Shown piece after piece: positions 18,356 to 26,258 of a stretch of 64,000 nt of DNA. Numbering within the stretch: the stretch's first letter is position 1; each line of letters begins with the position of its first letter. The notes below the pieces were generated by a model that did not search any database, was not told where the DNA came from, and saw only the letters and a program-made list of their open reading frames with translations. Position numbers and translations under genes: made by a program. Source of the stretch: Mucilaginibacter terrae (GTDB taxonomy: Bacteria; Bacteroidota; Bacteroidia; Sphingobacteriales; Sphingobacteriaceae); assembly GCF_031951985.1 (NCBI RefSeq), contig NZ_JAVLVU010000001.1:1922001-1986000 (forward strand), read 5' to 3'.

Positions 18356-18689
18356 ATGTACACTTCCAAAATCATTCGCCACCGCCATAAGTTTCATCAT
18401 TATTTAAACGATGACCTGAAAGAGGTTAAAGAAGAAACGCATTTTAAAATTGTGTTCTCCGATCCTGCAGAGTTTGACTTATTTAGGGAGTGGATAAAGC
18501 AGCACGAAGGGCGAGTACAACTACAACAAAGAAGAAAGCCGCCAGGAGGGTACTTTTCCTAAAGTACCCATATTTCATGATGAGATCTGTTGGTGCGATA
18601 TTATGACTTATTATTTAATGCACGTGGCAGGATACCATTTCCATAGCACTATACACCCATATAAAGGAGAGGTATATATAAGAGGATAG
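18356..18689 (+). pseudogene. Small gene broken by a +1 frameshift, unknown function
   Basis: From ATG 18356 the frame reads MYTSKIIRHRHKFHHYLND and on to FDLFREWIKQHEG, then runs into a stop at 18562. Removing one G from the GGG at 18509-18511 restores EGEYNYNKEESRQEGTFPK and an open frame to TAG at 18687-18689, for about 110 residues. The second half (FHDEICWCDIMTYYLMHVAG) is protein-like, which supports one original gene. The family was not recognised. The restored stop codon is the first triplet of the adjacent repeat element. Confidence 0.55.
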
Positions 18690-18768
18690 AAACAAGAGCT
18701 GAGAGCCAAGAACCAAGACAAAAAATTGAACTGCGATCTTATTTCCTGGCTCTTGGTTCTTGACTCTA
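18687..18768. repeat. Oligopurine inverted-repeat element
   Basis: It begins TAGAAACAAGAG and ends TTCTTGACTCTA. The core arms CAAGAACCAAGA (18707-18718) and TCTTGGTTCTTG (18751-18762) are perfect 12-bp complements, with GAGCC/GGCTC nearby and a 32-nt centre. Both ends carry TAG (in opposite strands): the left one would stop the restored plus-strand gene and the right one is the stop codon of the minus-strand DUF2945 gene. Confidence 0.7.
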
Positions 18769-18981
18769 TTTTTTCCTTCCTTTTTTCAATTCACTTTCCG
18801 ACTTCAAAACTTTGGTGCCGTTCTCCTGCTTTATTTCATATGCAGGTTCTTCTTTGGTGGCTTTGCGCTTTACGGTGGTGCCCTTGGTTTTCTTTTTAAC
18901 GGTATCGCTGTGTTTAGCTTCTATCTTGCCCTCGGCTTCTGATTTGCCCCAAGCCCAGTGTACAGTATCTCCCTTTTTCAT
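18766..18981 (-). CDS. DUF2945 (hypervirulence-associated TUDOR-like) small protein
   Basis: 71 residues from ATG at 18981. An upstream in-frame ATG would add ten residues not seen in the family. It has KGDTVHWAWGKSEAEGKI, then VKKKTKGTTVKRKA and EEPAYEIKQENGTKVLKSES, the full DUF2945 pattern. It is a small, charged, single-domain SH3/Tudor-like protein of unknown role. The TAG stop codon is donated by the end of the repeat element at 18687-18768. Confidence 0.82.
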   Translation of the reverse strand: MKKGDTVHWAWGKSEAEGKIEAKHSDTVKKKTKGTTVKRKATKEEPAYEIKQENGTKVLKSESELKKGRKK

Positions 18982-19144
18982 AGTATCGATGTTTGAAAAA
19001 GATAGTTGCAATTAATTTGCCAACAAAAATAATAAACATACAAGGTTTATAATTTACACTTAGCACAATTTATTAAAGGCTATCATGTGTTTTGTTGTTC
19101 ATAAACCTGTACTTTTTATTGGTCGCCGATAAATAATGCAAACC

Positions 19145-19522
19145 TTACACATTACTTATAGCTAATTGCATGTATTTAATAATTTCACCATTCACATCCT
19201 CTCTTTGCAGCATCCTAAAGTGATGATTAAACTGCTGCTGGCCGGGTACCTGCGCTATTTTAGCAAAGCTTAGGTTATTCTCATAAGGTTTATTAAACGG
19301 AAACACCACATGAATAAAGTTTTTGCCTAACTGGGTTATCCAGGCAATACGTTTTTCAGGAGCACCTATGCCTATCATAGTTTTAGCCGGGTGTAATATA
19401 ACACTACCCAACTTTTGATACTCGCTTACAAAATGGTGAAACAACCCCAATGTATACGCCGACTTACCGGCGATAAAGGCTTGCAGGTGTTGCTCAGATT
19501 CGGGAGTTAGCGTGTAAGGCAT
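19145..19522 (-). CDS. DUF5655/YdhG-like small protein
   Basis: About 125 residues from ATG at 19522 (MPYTLTPESEQHL); a longer frame starting at 19558 has an atypical N-terminus. An N-terminal helical stretch (LQAFIAGKSAYTLGLFHHFV) is followed by a beta-rich core, VILHPAKTMIGIGAPEKRIAW, then FIHVVFPFNKPY and a C-terminal helix (EIIKYMQLAI). The layout resembles DUF5655/YdhG-type proteins, of unknown function. No operon partners are evident. Confidence 0.55.
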   Translation of the reverse strand: MPYTLTPESEQHLQAFIAGKSAYTLGLFHHFVSEYQKLGSVILHPAKTMIGIGAPEKRIAWITQLGKNFIHVVFPFNKPYENNLSFAKIAQVPGQQQFNHHFRMLQREDVNGEIIKYMQLAISNV

Positions 19523-19639
19523 TAAAGTAAATATACATAATTGTGAATACCGAAACAAAATCTGAACGATGAATAAACGCTTAGCATCCGCAAAGGTGGT
19601 TTCGTACTTCGTAATAATAACGAGATAACAAATAGACTC

Positions 19640-20506
19640 TTATAGCTTTACCCCCGCCAATATATTATCCAGTCCCCAACGCTCCTCAATACCTAATCCA
19701 AATAGTGCAAAATCATATTTAACCGGGTCAGCCGGGTCAAAATCGCGCAGGTGTTTGGTAAGTTCGAGGGCGGTTTGCCAATCGGTTTGTTTGCGGGTTA
19801 TGAGTTTGAGTTTGCGGGCTATACGGTCTACATGCAAATCGCAGGGGCAGATCAGATCGGCCGGGCTAATGCGGTTCCAAATGCCAAAATCAACCCCGGC
19901 ATCATCTTTACGTACCATCCAGCGCAAAAACATGTTCAGGCGTTTGCAGGTAGATTTTTGCGAGGGTGATGATACGTGTTTTTTAGTGCGGTGTGGAAAA
20001 TCGGGCAGGGAGAAGAAGTAGGAACGGAAATAATTCAGAGCAACTTCAGCCCCCCGCCCCCCTGAAGGGGGAGTAGAAGTTTTATTTGCATTAAGAATAT
20101 CTTCCATGCCATTAAGCTCCCCTTTCAGGGGGCCGGGGGGGAGAAACGCATCCTCCAAAGAGTTATAATTACCATAATGATGCTTGAAAAACTGTATAAA
20201 GTACAGTGTGTCAATATCATTAAAAGTGCGGTGCTTAAAGCTGAGCAATTTTTTGAGGTCGGGTTCCTGGTGGTTGGTGATGAAATCATATGGAGCCCCA
20301 TCCATAAGAGCAATCAATTCGCGAGATTTTTTAATGATGGTTACCCGTTGCCCCCAGGCCAGGGTAGCCGCCCAAAAACCCATGATCTCGATATCCTGCT
20401 GTAATGTAAACTGATGTGGAATAACTATAGGATCATTCTCAATAAAACCGGGTTGGTTGTATTGGGCTACTTTGGCATCGAGAAAAGCTTTAATATCGGT
20501 AACCAT
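19640..20506 (-). CDS. TIGR02757 family protein with repeat-encoded insertion
   Basis: 288 residues from ATG at 20506. The frame is open to 20542, but that extension is repeat DNA. Family landmarks are DIKAFLDAKVAQYN, ATLAWGQRVTII, APYDFITNHQEPDL, KHRTFNDIDTLYFIQFFK, RKSACKR-like KSTCKRLNMFLRWMVRKDD, GVDFGIWNRI, PCDLHVDRIARKL and FDPADPVKYDFALFG. This is a widespread Bacteroidota family related to helix-hairpin-helix DNA glycosylase-like folds; its role is unknown. Residues about 123-155 (PPGPLKGEL ... TPPSGGRGAEV) do not belong to the family and come from a G/C-rich palindromic repeat inserted in frame. Confidence 0.85.
   Translation of the reverse strand: MVTDIKAFLDAKVAQYNQPGFIENDPIVIPHQFTLQQDIEIMGFWAATLAWGQRVTIIKKSRELIALMDGAPYDFITNHQEPDLKKLLSFKHRTFNDIDTLYFIQFFKHHYGNYNSLEDAFLPPGPLKGELNGMEDILNANKTSTPPSGGRGAEVALNYFRSYFFSLPDFPHRTKKHVSSPSQKSTCKRLNMFLRWMVRKDDAGVDFGIWNRISPADLICPCDLHVDRIARKLKLITRKQTDWQTALELTKHLRDFDPADPVKYDFALFGLGIEERWGLDNILAGVKL
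20042..20143 (-). repeat. G/C-rich palindromic repeat inserted in frame in the TIGR02757 gene
   Basis: The left arm (about 20050-20073) CCCCCCGCCCCCCTGAAGGG and the right arm (about 20117-20143) TTTCAGGGGGCCGGGGGG are imperfect complements about 45 bp apart. Each arm also holds a small hairpin (CCCCCTGAAGGGGG; CTCCCCTTTCAGGGGG with a mismatch). It resembles the two-hairpin intergenic repeat widely seen in Bacteroidota and the unit at 47.36-47.46 kb. Its translation gives the PPSGGRGAE-like peptide known from such repeats. Confidence 0.75.
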
Positions 20507-20597
20507 TAGAAATAGAGTAAAGAGTACAGAGTACAGAATCAAGAATACAGACGATGAAGCACATATCTTGACTCCTGATTCTGTACTCCTGAATCTA
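20507..20597. repeat. Oligopurine inverted-repeat element
   Basis: It begins TAGAAATAGAG (20507) and ends CTGAATCTA (20597). The arms GAGTACAGAATCA (20529-20541) and TGATTCTGTACTC (20576-20588) are perfect 13-bp complements. The outer parts match less well. The last three bases, CTA, are the TAG stop codon of the trans-sulfuration gene on the minus strand, and the left end touches the start codon of the TIGR02757 gene. Confidence 0.75.
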
Positions 20598-21734
20598 ACT
20601 TAAAGCATTCTTTAAATCTTCCAGCAAATCCTCAATATCTTCTACGCCAACACTAATACGCAACAGGTTATCAACCACACCTACTTTCTCGCGCACTTCT
20701 TTGGGGATAGAGCCGTGGGTCATGGTAGCCGGATGATTAATTAAAGATTCTACACCGCCTAATGATTCGGCCAGTGTGAACACTTTAAAGTTGGAGGAGA
20801 TGCGGAAGGTTTCATCTAAGTCAGCATTTTTAAGCACGATGGAGATCATGCCACCGAAATCGCGCATTTGTTTTTTGGCAACCTCGTGGTTAGGATGATC
20901 GGTGAAACCCGGCCAGTATATTTTTTCAACCTTAGGGTGATCTTTCAAAAACTCGGCTATGGCACGGCCATTTTCGCAATGGGCTTTCATGCGCAGGTGT
21001 AGGGTTTTAATACCGCGCAGGGCTAAAAAACTGTCCATTGGTCCGGGTGTGGCACCACAGGCGTTGTAAATAAACCACAGGCGTTTGTACAGTTCCTCGT
21101 CGTTGAGCATTAAGGCTCCCATCACCAAATCGGAGTGACCGCCAATGTACTTGGTAACTGAGTGCATTACAATATCGGCACCCAAATCCATAGGGTTTTG
21201 CAGATAAGGTGAGGCGAAAGTATTATCCACCACCAAAGTAAGCTCATGCTTCTTAGTGATTGCCGCAACGGCCTCAATATCCACCACCTGCATGGTTGGG
21301 TTAGTAGGTGTTTCTATCCAAACCAGTTTGGTGTTTTTGTTTACGTATTCTTCGATGATGGTCGGGTCACTCAAGTCGAGGAAATGAAACGTAATGCCAT
21401 AAGCGGCAAAAATCTTCGTAAAGATACGATACGAACCACCATACAGATCGTTACCGGTAATTACCTCGTCGCCGGGCGAAAGTAGTTTCATAACCGCATC
21501 GGTAGCACCCATACCGCTCGAAAAGGCTAAGCCATATTTAGCATTCTCTAAAGCTGCTAAACAATCCTCTAAAGCTTTGCGGGTTGGGTTGGTGCCACGC
21601 GAGTACTCATAGCCCTTATTATCGCCCGGTGCAGACTGTGCATAGGTTGATGTTTGGTATATAGGCGTCATTACCGCGCCTGTAGTTGGATCGGGGTGTT
21701 GCCCCGCATGTATTGCTTTAGTTCCGAATTTCAT
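20595..21734 (-). CDS. Trans-sulfuration PLP enzyme (cystathionine gamma-synthase/lyase family)
   Basis: 379 residues from the ATG at 21734 (MKFGTKAIHAGQHPDPTTG). An in-frame upstream extension to 21785 translates simple repeat DNA and is rejected. This cytoplasmic PLP enzyme makes or splits cystathionine in methionine/cysteine metabolism. Seen are YEYSRGTNPTRKALE, the FSSGMGA loop, ETPTNPTMQVVDIEA, VDNTFASPYLQNP, the PLP Lys in HSVTKYIGGHSD (Lys195), and SLGGVESLINHPATMTH near the end. Synthase and lyase activities cannot be told apart here. The stop codon is part of the repeat element at 20507-20597. Confidence 0.9.
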   Translation of the reverse strand: MKFGTKAIHAGQHPDPTTGAVMTPIYQTSTYAQSAPGDNKGYEYSRGTNPTRKALEDCLAALENAKYGLAFSSGMGATDAVMKLLSPGDEVITGNDLYGGSYRIFTKIFAAYGITFHFLDLSDPTIIEEYVNKNTKLVWIETPTNPTMQVVDIEAVAAITKKHELTLVVDNTFASPYLQNPMDLGADIVMHSVTKYIGGHSDLVMGALMLNDEELYKRLWFIYNACGATPGPMDSFLALRGIKTLHLRMKAHCENGRAIAEFLKDHPKVEKIYWPGFTDHPNHEVAKKQMRDFGGMISIVLKNADLDETFRISSNFKVFTLAESLGGVESLINHPATMTHGSIPKEVREKVGVVDNLLRISVGVEDIEDLLEDLKNALS

Positions 21735-22204
21735 TAGTTGGTTGATTGAGTTGATTGAGTTGATTAAGTAAGTGGTTAAGCGCATTACAAATCATCAATC
21801 TTTTGCTTCTTTAAATATAAAATGTAACCGTTTATTAACTTCAGGCAGGCATCATACTCTGCCCGAAACGCTATTAACACTTCTTTTGAAATTATATTTT
21901 CATCAAGTGCAATTATCATATGGTCAAGTGTTTCAGATAAAGAACCCCTTGCCATGATACAAAAACGGATATTATCCTGATAAGGATAACGACCATGTCC
22001 TTCAGCAATATTATTACCAATAGATCTGACTGCGCGCGTTAGTTGATCGTAAGTCTGTAAGATTCTTCTTTAGGGAAAGATTTAACTATATCTCTAACCC
22101 AATTTCTAATCTTTCTGGATTGCTTCAAAACTTCTAACTCTGTAAACGAAGCCATGTTGTATTGAAACTACTCACCCAATAAACTTAATCAACTACTCAC
22201 TAAC
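21735..22204. repeat. Inverted simple-repeat arms flanking the four-helix-bundle pseudogene
   Basis: The left arm (about 21735-21779) is built of TTGATTGAG units and contains AGTTGATTAAGT (21758-21769). The right arm (about 22163-22204) contains its exact complement ACTTAATCAACT (22183-22194), with ACTACTCAC units around it. The arms are about 410 bp apart and bracket the pseudogene at 21785-22155. The left arm runs up to the start of the trans-sulfuration gene and the right arm up to the stop of proS. Confidence 0.6.
21785..22155 (-). pseudogene. Four-helix-bundle protein (23S rRNA intervening-sequence type), frameshifted
   Basis: Read on the minus strand from ATG 22155: MASFTELEVLKQSRKIRNWV then DIVKSFPKEESYRLT, where the frame ends in a stop. 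One base appears deleted near 22047-22053 (CTTACGATCAAC where CTTACAGATCAAC would give LTDQL). In the shifted frame follow DQLTRAVRSIGNNIAEGHG, RYPYQDNIRFCIMARGSL, SETLDHMIIALDENII and a stop at 21785-21787. With the base restored the protein is 123 residues, normal for this family. Such proteins occur in 23S rRNA intervening sequences and as stand-alone genes; the fold is shared with Avd of diversity-generating retroelements. Function unknown. Confidence 0.85.
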
Positions 22205-22207
22205 AGC

Positions 22208-23680
22208 CTAATACGCTCTTGCAAAAAGCACCCGCTGCGTCGACGGCTTACCTGTCAAAATACATTTGCCTTCTTCCTGTTTATTATTTAACGGAATACA
22301 GCGAATGGTTGCCTTGGTTTCGTCTTTAATACGTTGCTCGGTTTCGGGTGTGCCATCCCAATGAGCCGACAGGAAGCCTGGTTTTTCATCTAACAAACGT
22401 TTAAACTCATCATATGTATCAACCTCTACTGTGTTTTCCGCACGGAAGTTTAACGCTTTTTGATAGATGTTAGTCTGTATCTCCTCTAACAATTGTTCAA
22501 TGTGAGCGGCTAAGCCTTCCTGAATTACGGTCTCCTTGGTGCGGGTATCGCGGCGGGCCAGTTCTACCGTTCCGTTTTGCATATCGCGGCTGCCAATGGC
22601 AATGCGCAAAGGCACACCTTTAAGCTCGTATTCGGCAAATTTAAAGCCCGGACGTTGCGTGTCGCGGTCATCAAATTTTATAGAGATGCCTTTGGCGCGC
22701 AGCTCGGCACTAAGTCCTTTGATGTAAGTGCGGATGTTTTCTAACTCTTCGTCGTGCTTGTATATAGGCACGGCAACCACCTGTATAGGCGCTAATTTTG
22801 GCGGAAGAACCAAGCCGGCATCATCAGAGTGGGTCATGATCAAGGCACCCATTAAGCGGGTTGATACCCCCCATGAGGTGGCCCAAACATGTTCCAATTT
22901 ACCTTCTTTATTGCTGAATTTCACATCGAATGCTTTGGCAAAATTTTGTCCTAAAAAGTGCGAAGTACCGGCTTGCAGCGCTTTGCCATCTTGCATTAAA
23001 GCTTCGATGCAATAGGTGTCTAATGCACCTGCAAAACGCTCATTAGCCGTTTTTCGACCTTTTACCACGGGTACGCCCATCCAGTTCTCCACAAAGTCGG
23101 CATATACGTCGAGCATTTGTTCGGTTTCGGCTATGGCTTCTTCGGCGGTGGCATGGGCGGTGTGGCCTTCCTGCCATAAAAATTCGGTGGTGCGTAAAAA
23201 TAAACGGGTGCGCATTTCCCAGCGTACCACGTTTGCCCATTGGTTTACCAGGATAGGCAAATCTCGGTATGACTGTATCCAGCCTTTATAGGTATGCCAT
23301 ATAATAGTTTCGGATGTAGGACGGACGATCAGTTCTTCTTCTAACTTTGCATCTTCATCCACAATAATGTTACCTTCGCCATCGTTTTTTAAACGGTAAT
23401 GCGTTACTACTGCACACTCTTTGGCAAAACCATCCACGTGACTGGCTTCTTTTGAGAAGAAAGATTTTGGTATAAACAACGGAAAATAAGCATTGCTATG
23501 GCCGGTATCTTTAAACATTTTGTCTAACGCGGCCTGCATTTTTTCCCAAATAGAATAACCGTATGGCTTAATTATCATACAGCCTCTTACCGGTGCGTAC
23601 TCGGCAAGATCAGCTTTTATTACAAGGTCATTAAACCATTGCGAGTAATCTTCGTCTTTACTAATAATCCCCTTGCTCAT
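22208..23680 (-). CDS. proS: Prolyl-tRNA synthetase, type 3 (archaeal/eukaryote-like)
   Basis: 490 residues. It charges tRNA-Pro with proline. It lacks the large editing insertion of the E. coli type and ends in a C-terminal Tyr (RVLFARAY), both marks of the shorter ProS type. Class II motifs are visible: motif 1 region [25 protein letters not shown], motif 2 [20 protein letters not shown] followed by QEGHTAHA, and motif 3 near [20 protein letters not shown]. The anticodon-binding domain is at about residues 285-385. It is preceded by a divergent promoter region shared with the lipoprotein gene. Confidence 0.96.
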   Translation of the reverse strand: MSKGIISKDEDYSQWFNDLVIKADLAEYAPVRGCMIIKPYGYSIWEKMQAALDKMFKDTGHSNAYFPLFIPKSFFSKEASHVDGFAKECAVVTHYRLKNDGEGNIIVDEDAKLEEELIVRPTSETIIWHTYKGWIQSYRDLPILVNQWANVVRWEMRTRLFLRTTEFLWQEGHTAHATAEEAIAETEQMLDVYADFVENWMGVPVVKGRKTANERFAGALDTYCIEALMQDGKALQAGTSHFLGQNFAKAFDVKFSNKEGKLEHVWATSWGVSTRLMGALIMTHSDDAGLVLPPKLAPIQVVAVPIYKHDEELENIRTYIKGLSAELRAKGISIKFDDRDTQRPGFKFAEYELKGVPLRIAIGSRDMQNGTVELARRDTRTKETVIQEGLAAHIEQLLEEIQTNIYQKALNFRAENTVEVDTYDEFKRLLDEKPGFLSAHWDGTPETEQRIKDETKATIRCIPLNNKQEEGKCILTGKPSTQRVLFARAY

Positions 23681-23718
23681 ATATACTTTGTGGAATGAAT
23701 TTTGACTATTGAAATGTG

Positions 23719-23726
23719 TAATTTTG
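23719..23726 (+). promoter_or_regulatory. Candidate -7 promoter element for the lipoprotein/porin operon
   Basis: TAATTTTG fits TAnnTTTG and lies 60 bp before the start at 23786. A TTTG lies at 23701-23704, closer than the usual spacing, so only the -7 part is convincing. Confidence 0.4.
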
Positions 23727-23785
23727 CAGCCAAATTTATAAATTAATTATGTTTTTAAACTTCAACTTTTAATATACCCTACAAA

Positions 23786-24673
23786 ATGAAAAGGAACATA
23801 TTGCACACAACCATACTTTTAGGTGCATTAGCCTTAGCTTCCTGCTCAACTCAAAGCCAGCTGGCATCAAACTCTAAAGCAGATGATGATGTTTATTTTA
23901 GCAAGGCCGAAGCAGGTGATGCGCCGGTATACCGCCAACCCATACGTGAGGAAGACCGGTATGCAGCTACATCGGGCGATGACGACGATTATTACTACTA
24001 CGATAGTTATGCATCTCGCATAAACCGTTTTGGGTATAATGCTCCGTTTGATTACTATGACGATTATTACTATGGCTACAACAGCCCTTACCTTAATACT
24101 TATGCTTACAGCCCTTGGGGCATGGGCGGTTATGGCTACGGCGGCGGCTGGGGCTTAGGCCTTGGTTACGGCTTTGGCGGTGGCTGGGGCGGTTACGGAG
24201 GCTGGGGTTATAGCCCATGGGGTTATGGTATTGGTCTTGGCTATGGCTACGGCGGCTGGGGTTCGCCCTACTCTTACTGGGGAACCGGTTATGGCTACGG
24301 CGGTGGTTACTGGGGTGTATACTCGGCTAATAACAATTTACGCGCAAGACCAAACCGTAATTTCAACGGTTCGGGCCTGAGCGGTTCTGCTGCAGCACGT
24401 AGGGTTGGTTATAACGGCAATTATCCAAATGCAGCCAACTATCCTGGCCGTGCTACAAACAGTGAGCGTGGTGGTAATGGCAGCAATAGTGCCGGCAATA
24501 CTAATTACGGCCGCCAATCGCGCGGTGTTCGCGAGAGCAATCCGCAACCTGTATATCGTCCAACAACGGTAGATCGTCCGGCTTACAACCCTGGCAACAG
24601 CGGTGGTAACTCTGGCGGCGGTGGTAGCAGCGGTGGCGGTGGCAGTCGCGGTGCACGTCCTTCAAGACCTTAA
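23786..24673 (+). CDS. Tyr/Gly-rich lipoprotein
   Basis: 295 residues. The signal peptide has a lipobox (LLGALALASC, Cys at about residue 20). An acidic stretch (GDDDDYYYYDSY) is followed by a central Gly/Tyr/Trp-rich repeat region (residues about 95-185: units GYGGGW, GGWGGYGGW, GYSPWG), then an Asn/Arg-rich part and a Gly/Ser/Arg-rich tail. The coding DNA of the centre is itself a tandem repeat (about 24110-24320). Similar proteins in relatives are uncharacterised. It precedes the FadL-like porin gene by 18 bp, so an outer-membrane or surface role with that protein is plausible (inference). Confidence 0.75.
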   Translation: MKRNILHTTILLGALALASCSTQSQLASNSKADDDVYFSKAEAGDAPVYRQPIREEDRYAATSGDDDDYYYYDSYASRINRFGYNAPFDYYDDYYYGYNSPYLNTYAYSPWGMGGYGYGGGWGLGLGYGFGGGWGGYGGWGYSPWGYGIGLGYGYGGWGSPYSYWGTGYGYGGGYWGVYSANNNLRARPNRNFNGSGLSGSAAARRVGYNGNYPNAANYPGRATNSERGGNGSNSAGNTNYGRQSRGVRESNPQPVYRPTTVDRPAYNPGNSGGNSGGGGSSGGGGSRGARPSRP

Positions 24674-24691
24674 TACTCTTATTGCAACACT

Positions 24692-26182
24692 ATGAAAATT
24701 AAATATTTATTAGGCGCATTTGCTATAGTAGCATTTGCTCAAAATACCTATGCACAATATGTGCAGGATGCCATCCGGTTTTCAACCTTTCAGCCGGGAG
24801 CTACATCACGCATCAGGGCAATTGGTAATGCTGGTACCGCTATTGGTGGCGATTTGAGCTCGATAGGAAATAACCCTGCAGGTTTAGGTTTTTTCACCAA
24901 GTCTGAATTCAGCTTTACACCTGAATACAATGGATCGAACGTAAAATCATCCTACCTCGGTAATAACATGAAAGATACCCGTAATGCCGTTAATCTGAGC
25001 AATGCTTCTATCGTATTTCACTCAAGGATTAACTCGCCGCGCGGTGCCGATAAAAGTAAAGGCTTACTGAGTTTTAACTTTGGTGTTGGTTATAACCGCA
25101 CCAATAATTTTTACGAAAATGTAAGCTATGGTGGTCAAAATGGAGCCAATAATATTGGTAACTATTATGCCAATTTAGCCAATGCTAATCATATACAGGG
25201 CGATACCAGACCGCAAGAGGGCACCCTTGAAGACGTGGCATACGGACAAAGCCTAATTGACCTTTATAATAATAATACAACACCACCCACCAACAGCTAC
25301 CGTAGCAACACTGTTGGGGCAGTTGGTCAATTATCAAACGCTATGCGTACCGGCGGCCAATCGGAATTTAACCTGGCATTTGGTTTAAACAGCAGCAACA
25401 AGTTTTATTTTGGTGCGGCCTTAGGCATAAGCAGTTTGCGCTACAATTCCATCAACACTTTTACCGAAACCGGCACAGCCAATATTTTAGTCAATGGCAA
25501 CCCGGTTAATACCCCATTTAATTCAAGCTACATACAAGACCAAACTACCAGCGGTAATGGTTTTAATATTAAACTGGGTATGATCGTAAGACCTGTTGAT
25601 GAATTACGTATAGGTGTAACCTACACTTCGCCAACTTGGTATAATATTGATGATACTTACAGCGAGCGCATAAATACCCGCTTTAGTAATTCAAACCTAT
25701 TGAGTGATGGTCAAAACTATCCCTTTACCTATAATTTGCGCACCCCGCAAAAACTGGGAGCTGGCTTAGCCTATTTTATTGGAAAATATGGTTTCATCAC
25801 CGGTGACATTGATTACCTTGATTACTCAAGCGCCCGTTTAAGCTATAATGGCGATAGCGGTGATAACAGCGACATCAGAATGGGTTATCGCTCGGTAATT
25901 AACACCCGTTTTGGTGCAGAAGCACGTGTGGTAGACAACTTCTTTTTACGTGGTGGCTACAGCATACAAGGTAGCCCGCTTAAAACCGGCGGAACCGATA
26001 TAAAAACTGCAAGTGGCGGCTTTGGTTATCGTTTCCAGAATTACTTTATTGATGCCACTTATACAAACATAAAAGCCGGTTCACAAGTAGTTCGTCCTTA
26101 CGATATTGGTGCAACTACCCCTACTGCCAACCTCGACAGATCTTACAACAACGTGTTCCTCACTTTTGGCGTAAGATTTTAG
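24692..26182 (+). CDS. FadL/OmpP1/TodX-like outer-membrane transport protein
   Basis: 496 residues with a signal peptide (MKIKYLLGAFAIVAFAQN, cleavage after a YAQ-type site). The N-terminal plug-like part reads GNAGTAIGGDLSSIGNNPAGLGFF, the FadL-family signature (A-x-x-N-P-A-G). The remainder is a series of amphipathic beta-strands ending in Phe (NNVFLTFGVRF), as expected for a barrel inserted by the BAM machinery. FadL-type proteins pass hydrophobic compounds across the outer membrane; the substrate here is unknown. It is co-transcribed with the upstream lipoprotein gene and closed by a terminator. Confidence 0.87.
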   Translation: MKIKYLLGAFAIVAFAQNTYAQYVQDAIRFSTFQPGATSRIRAIGNAGTAIGGDLSSIGNNPAGLGFFTKSEFSFTPEYNGSNVKSSYLGNNMKDTRNAVNLSNASIVFHSRINSPRGADKSKGLLSFNFGVGYNRTNNFYENVSYGGQNGANNIGNYYANLANANHIQGDTRPQEGTLEDVAYGQSLIDLYNNNTTPPTNSYRSNTVGAVGQLSNAMRTGGQSEFNLAFGLNSSNKFYFGAALGISSLRYNSINTFTETGTANILVNGNPVNTPFNSSYIQDQTTSGNGFNIKLGMIVRPVDELRIGVTYTSPTWYNIDDTYSERINTRFSNSNLLSDGQNYPFTYNLRTPQKLGAGLAYFIGKYGFITGDIDYLDYSSARLSYNGDSGDNSDIRMGYRSVINTRFGAEARVVDNFFLRGGYSIQGSPLKTGGTDIKTASGGFGYRFQNYFIDATYTNIKAGSQVVRPYDIGATTPTANLDRSYNNVFLTFGVRF

Positions 26183-26201
26183 TCAACAAAAGGCATATAT
26201 A

Positions 26202-26239
26202 AAAAAAGACCTGCTCAATTTTTTGAACAGGTCTTTTTT
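26202..26239. terminator. Bidirectional terminator between the porin gene and dps
   Basis: AAAAAAGACCTG (26202-26213) pairs with CAGGTCTTTTTT (26228-26239), with an inner TCAA/TTGA extension. A-run on the left and T-run on the right serve both strands. Confidence 0.88.
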
Positions 26240-26258
26240 ATGCTTAATATTTTAACGG

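Noticed and set aside
20507..20542. N-terminal extension of the TIGR02757 protein starting at 20542
   Set aside because: The added residues are translated repeat DNA; the family starts near the ATG at 20506.
21735..21785. N-terminal extension of the trans-sulfuration enzyme from 21785
   Set aside because: It encodes NSINSINQL-type simple sequence from the TTGATTGAG repeat; the family start is MKFGTKAIHAGQ at 21734.
24100..24320. Gly/Tyr-rich repeat region as a CRISPR-like or non-coding tandem repeat
   Set aside because: The units are in frame, of variable length, without spacers, and the gene has a lipoprotein signal peptide.
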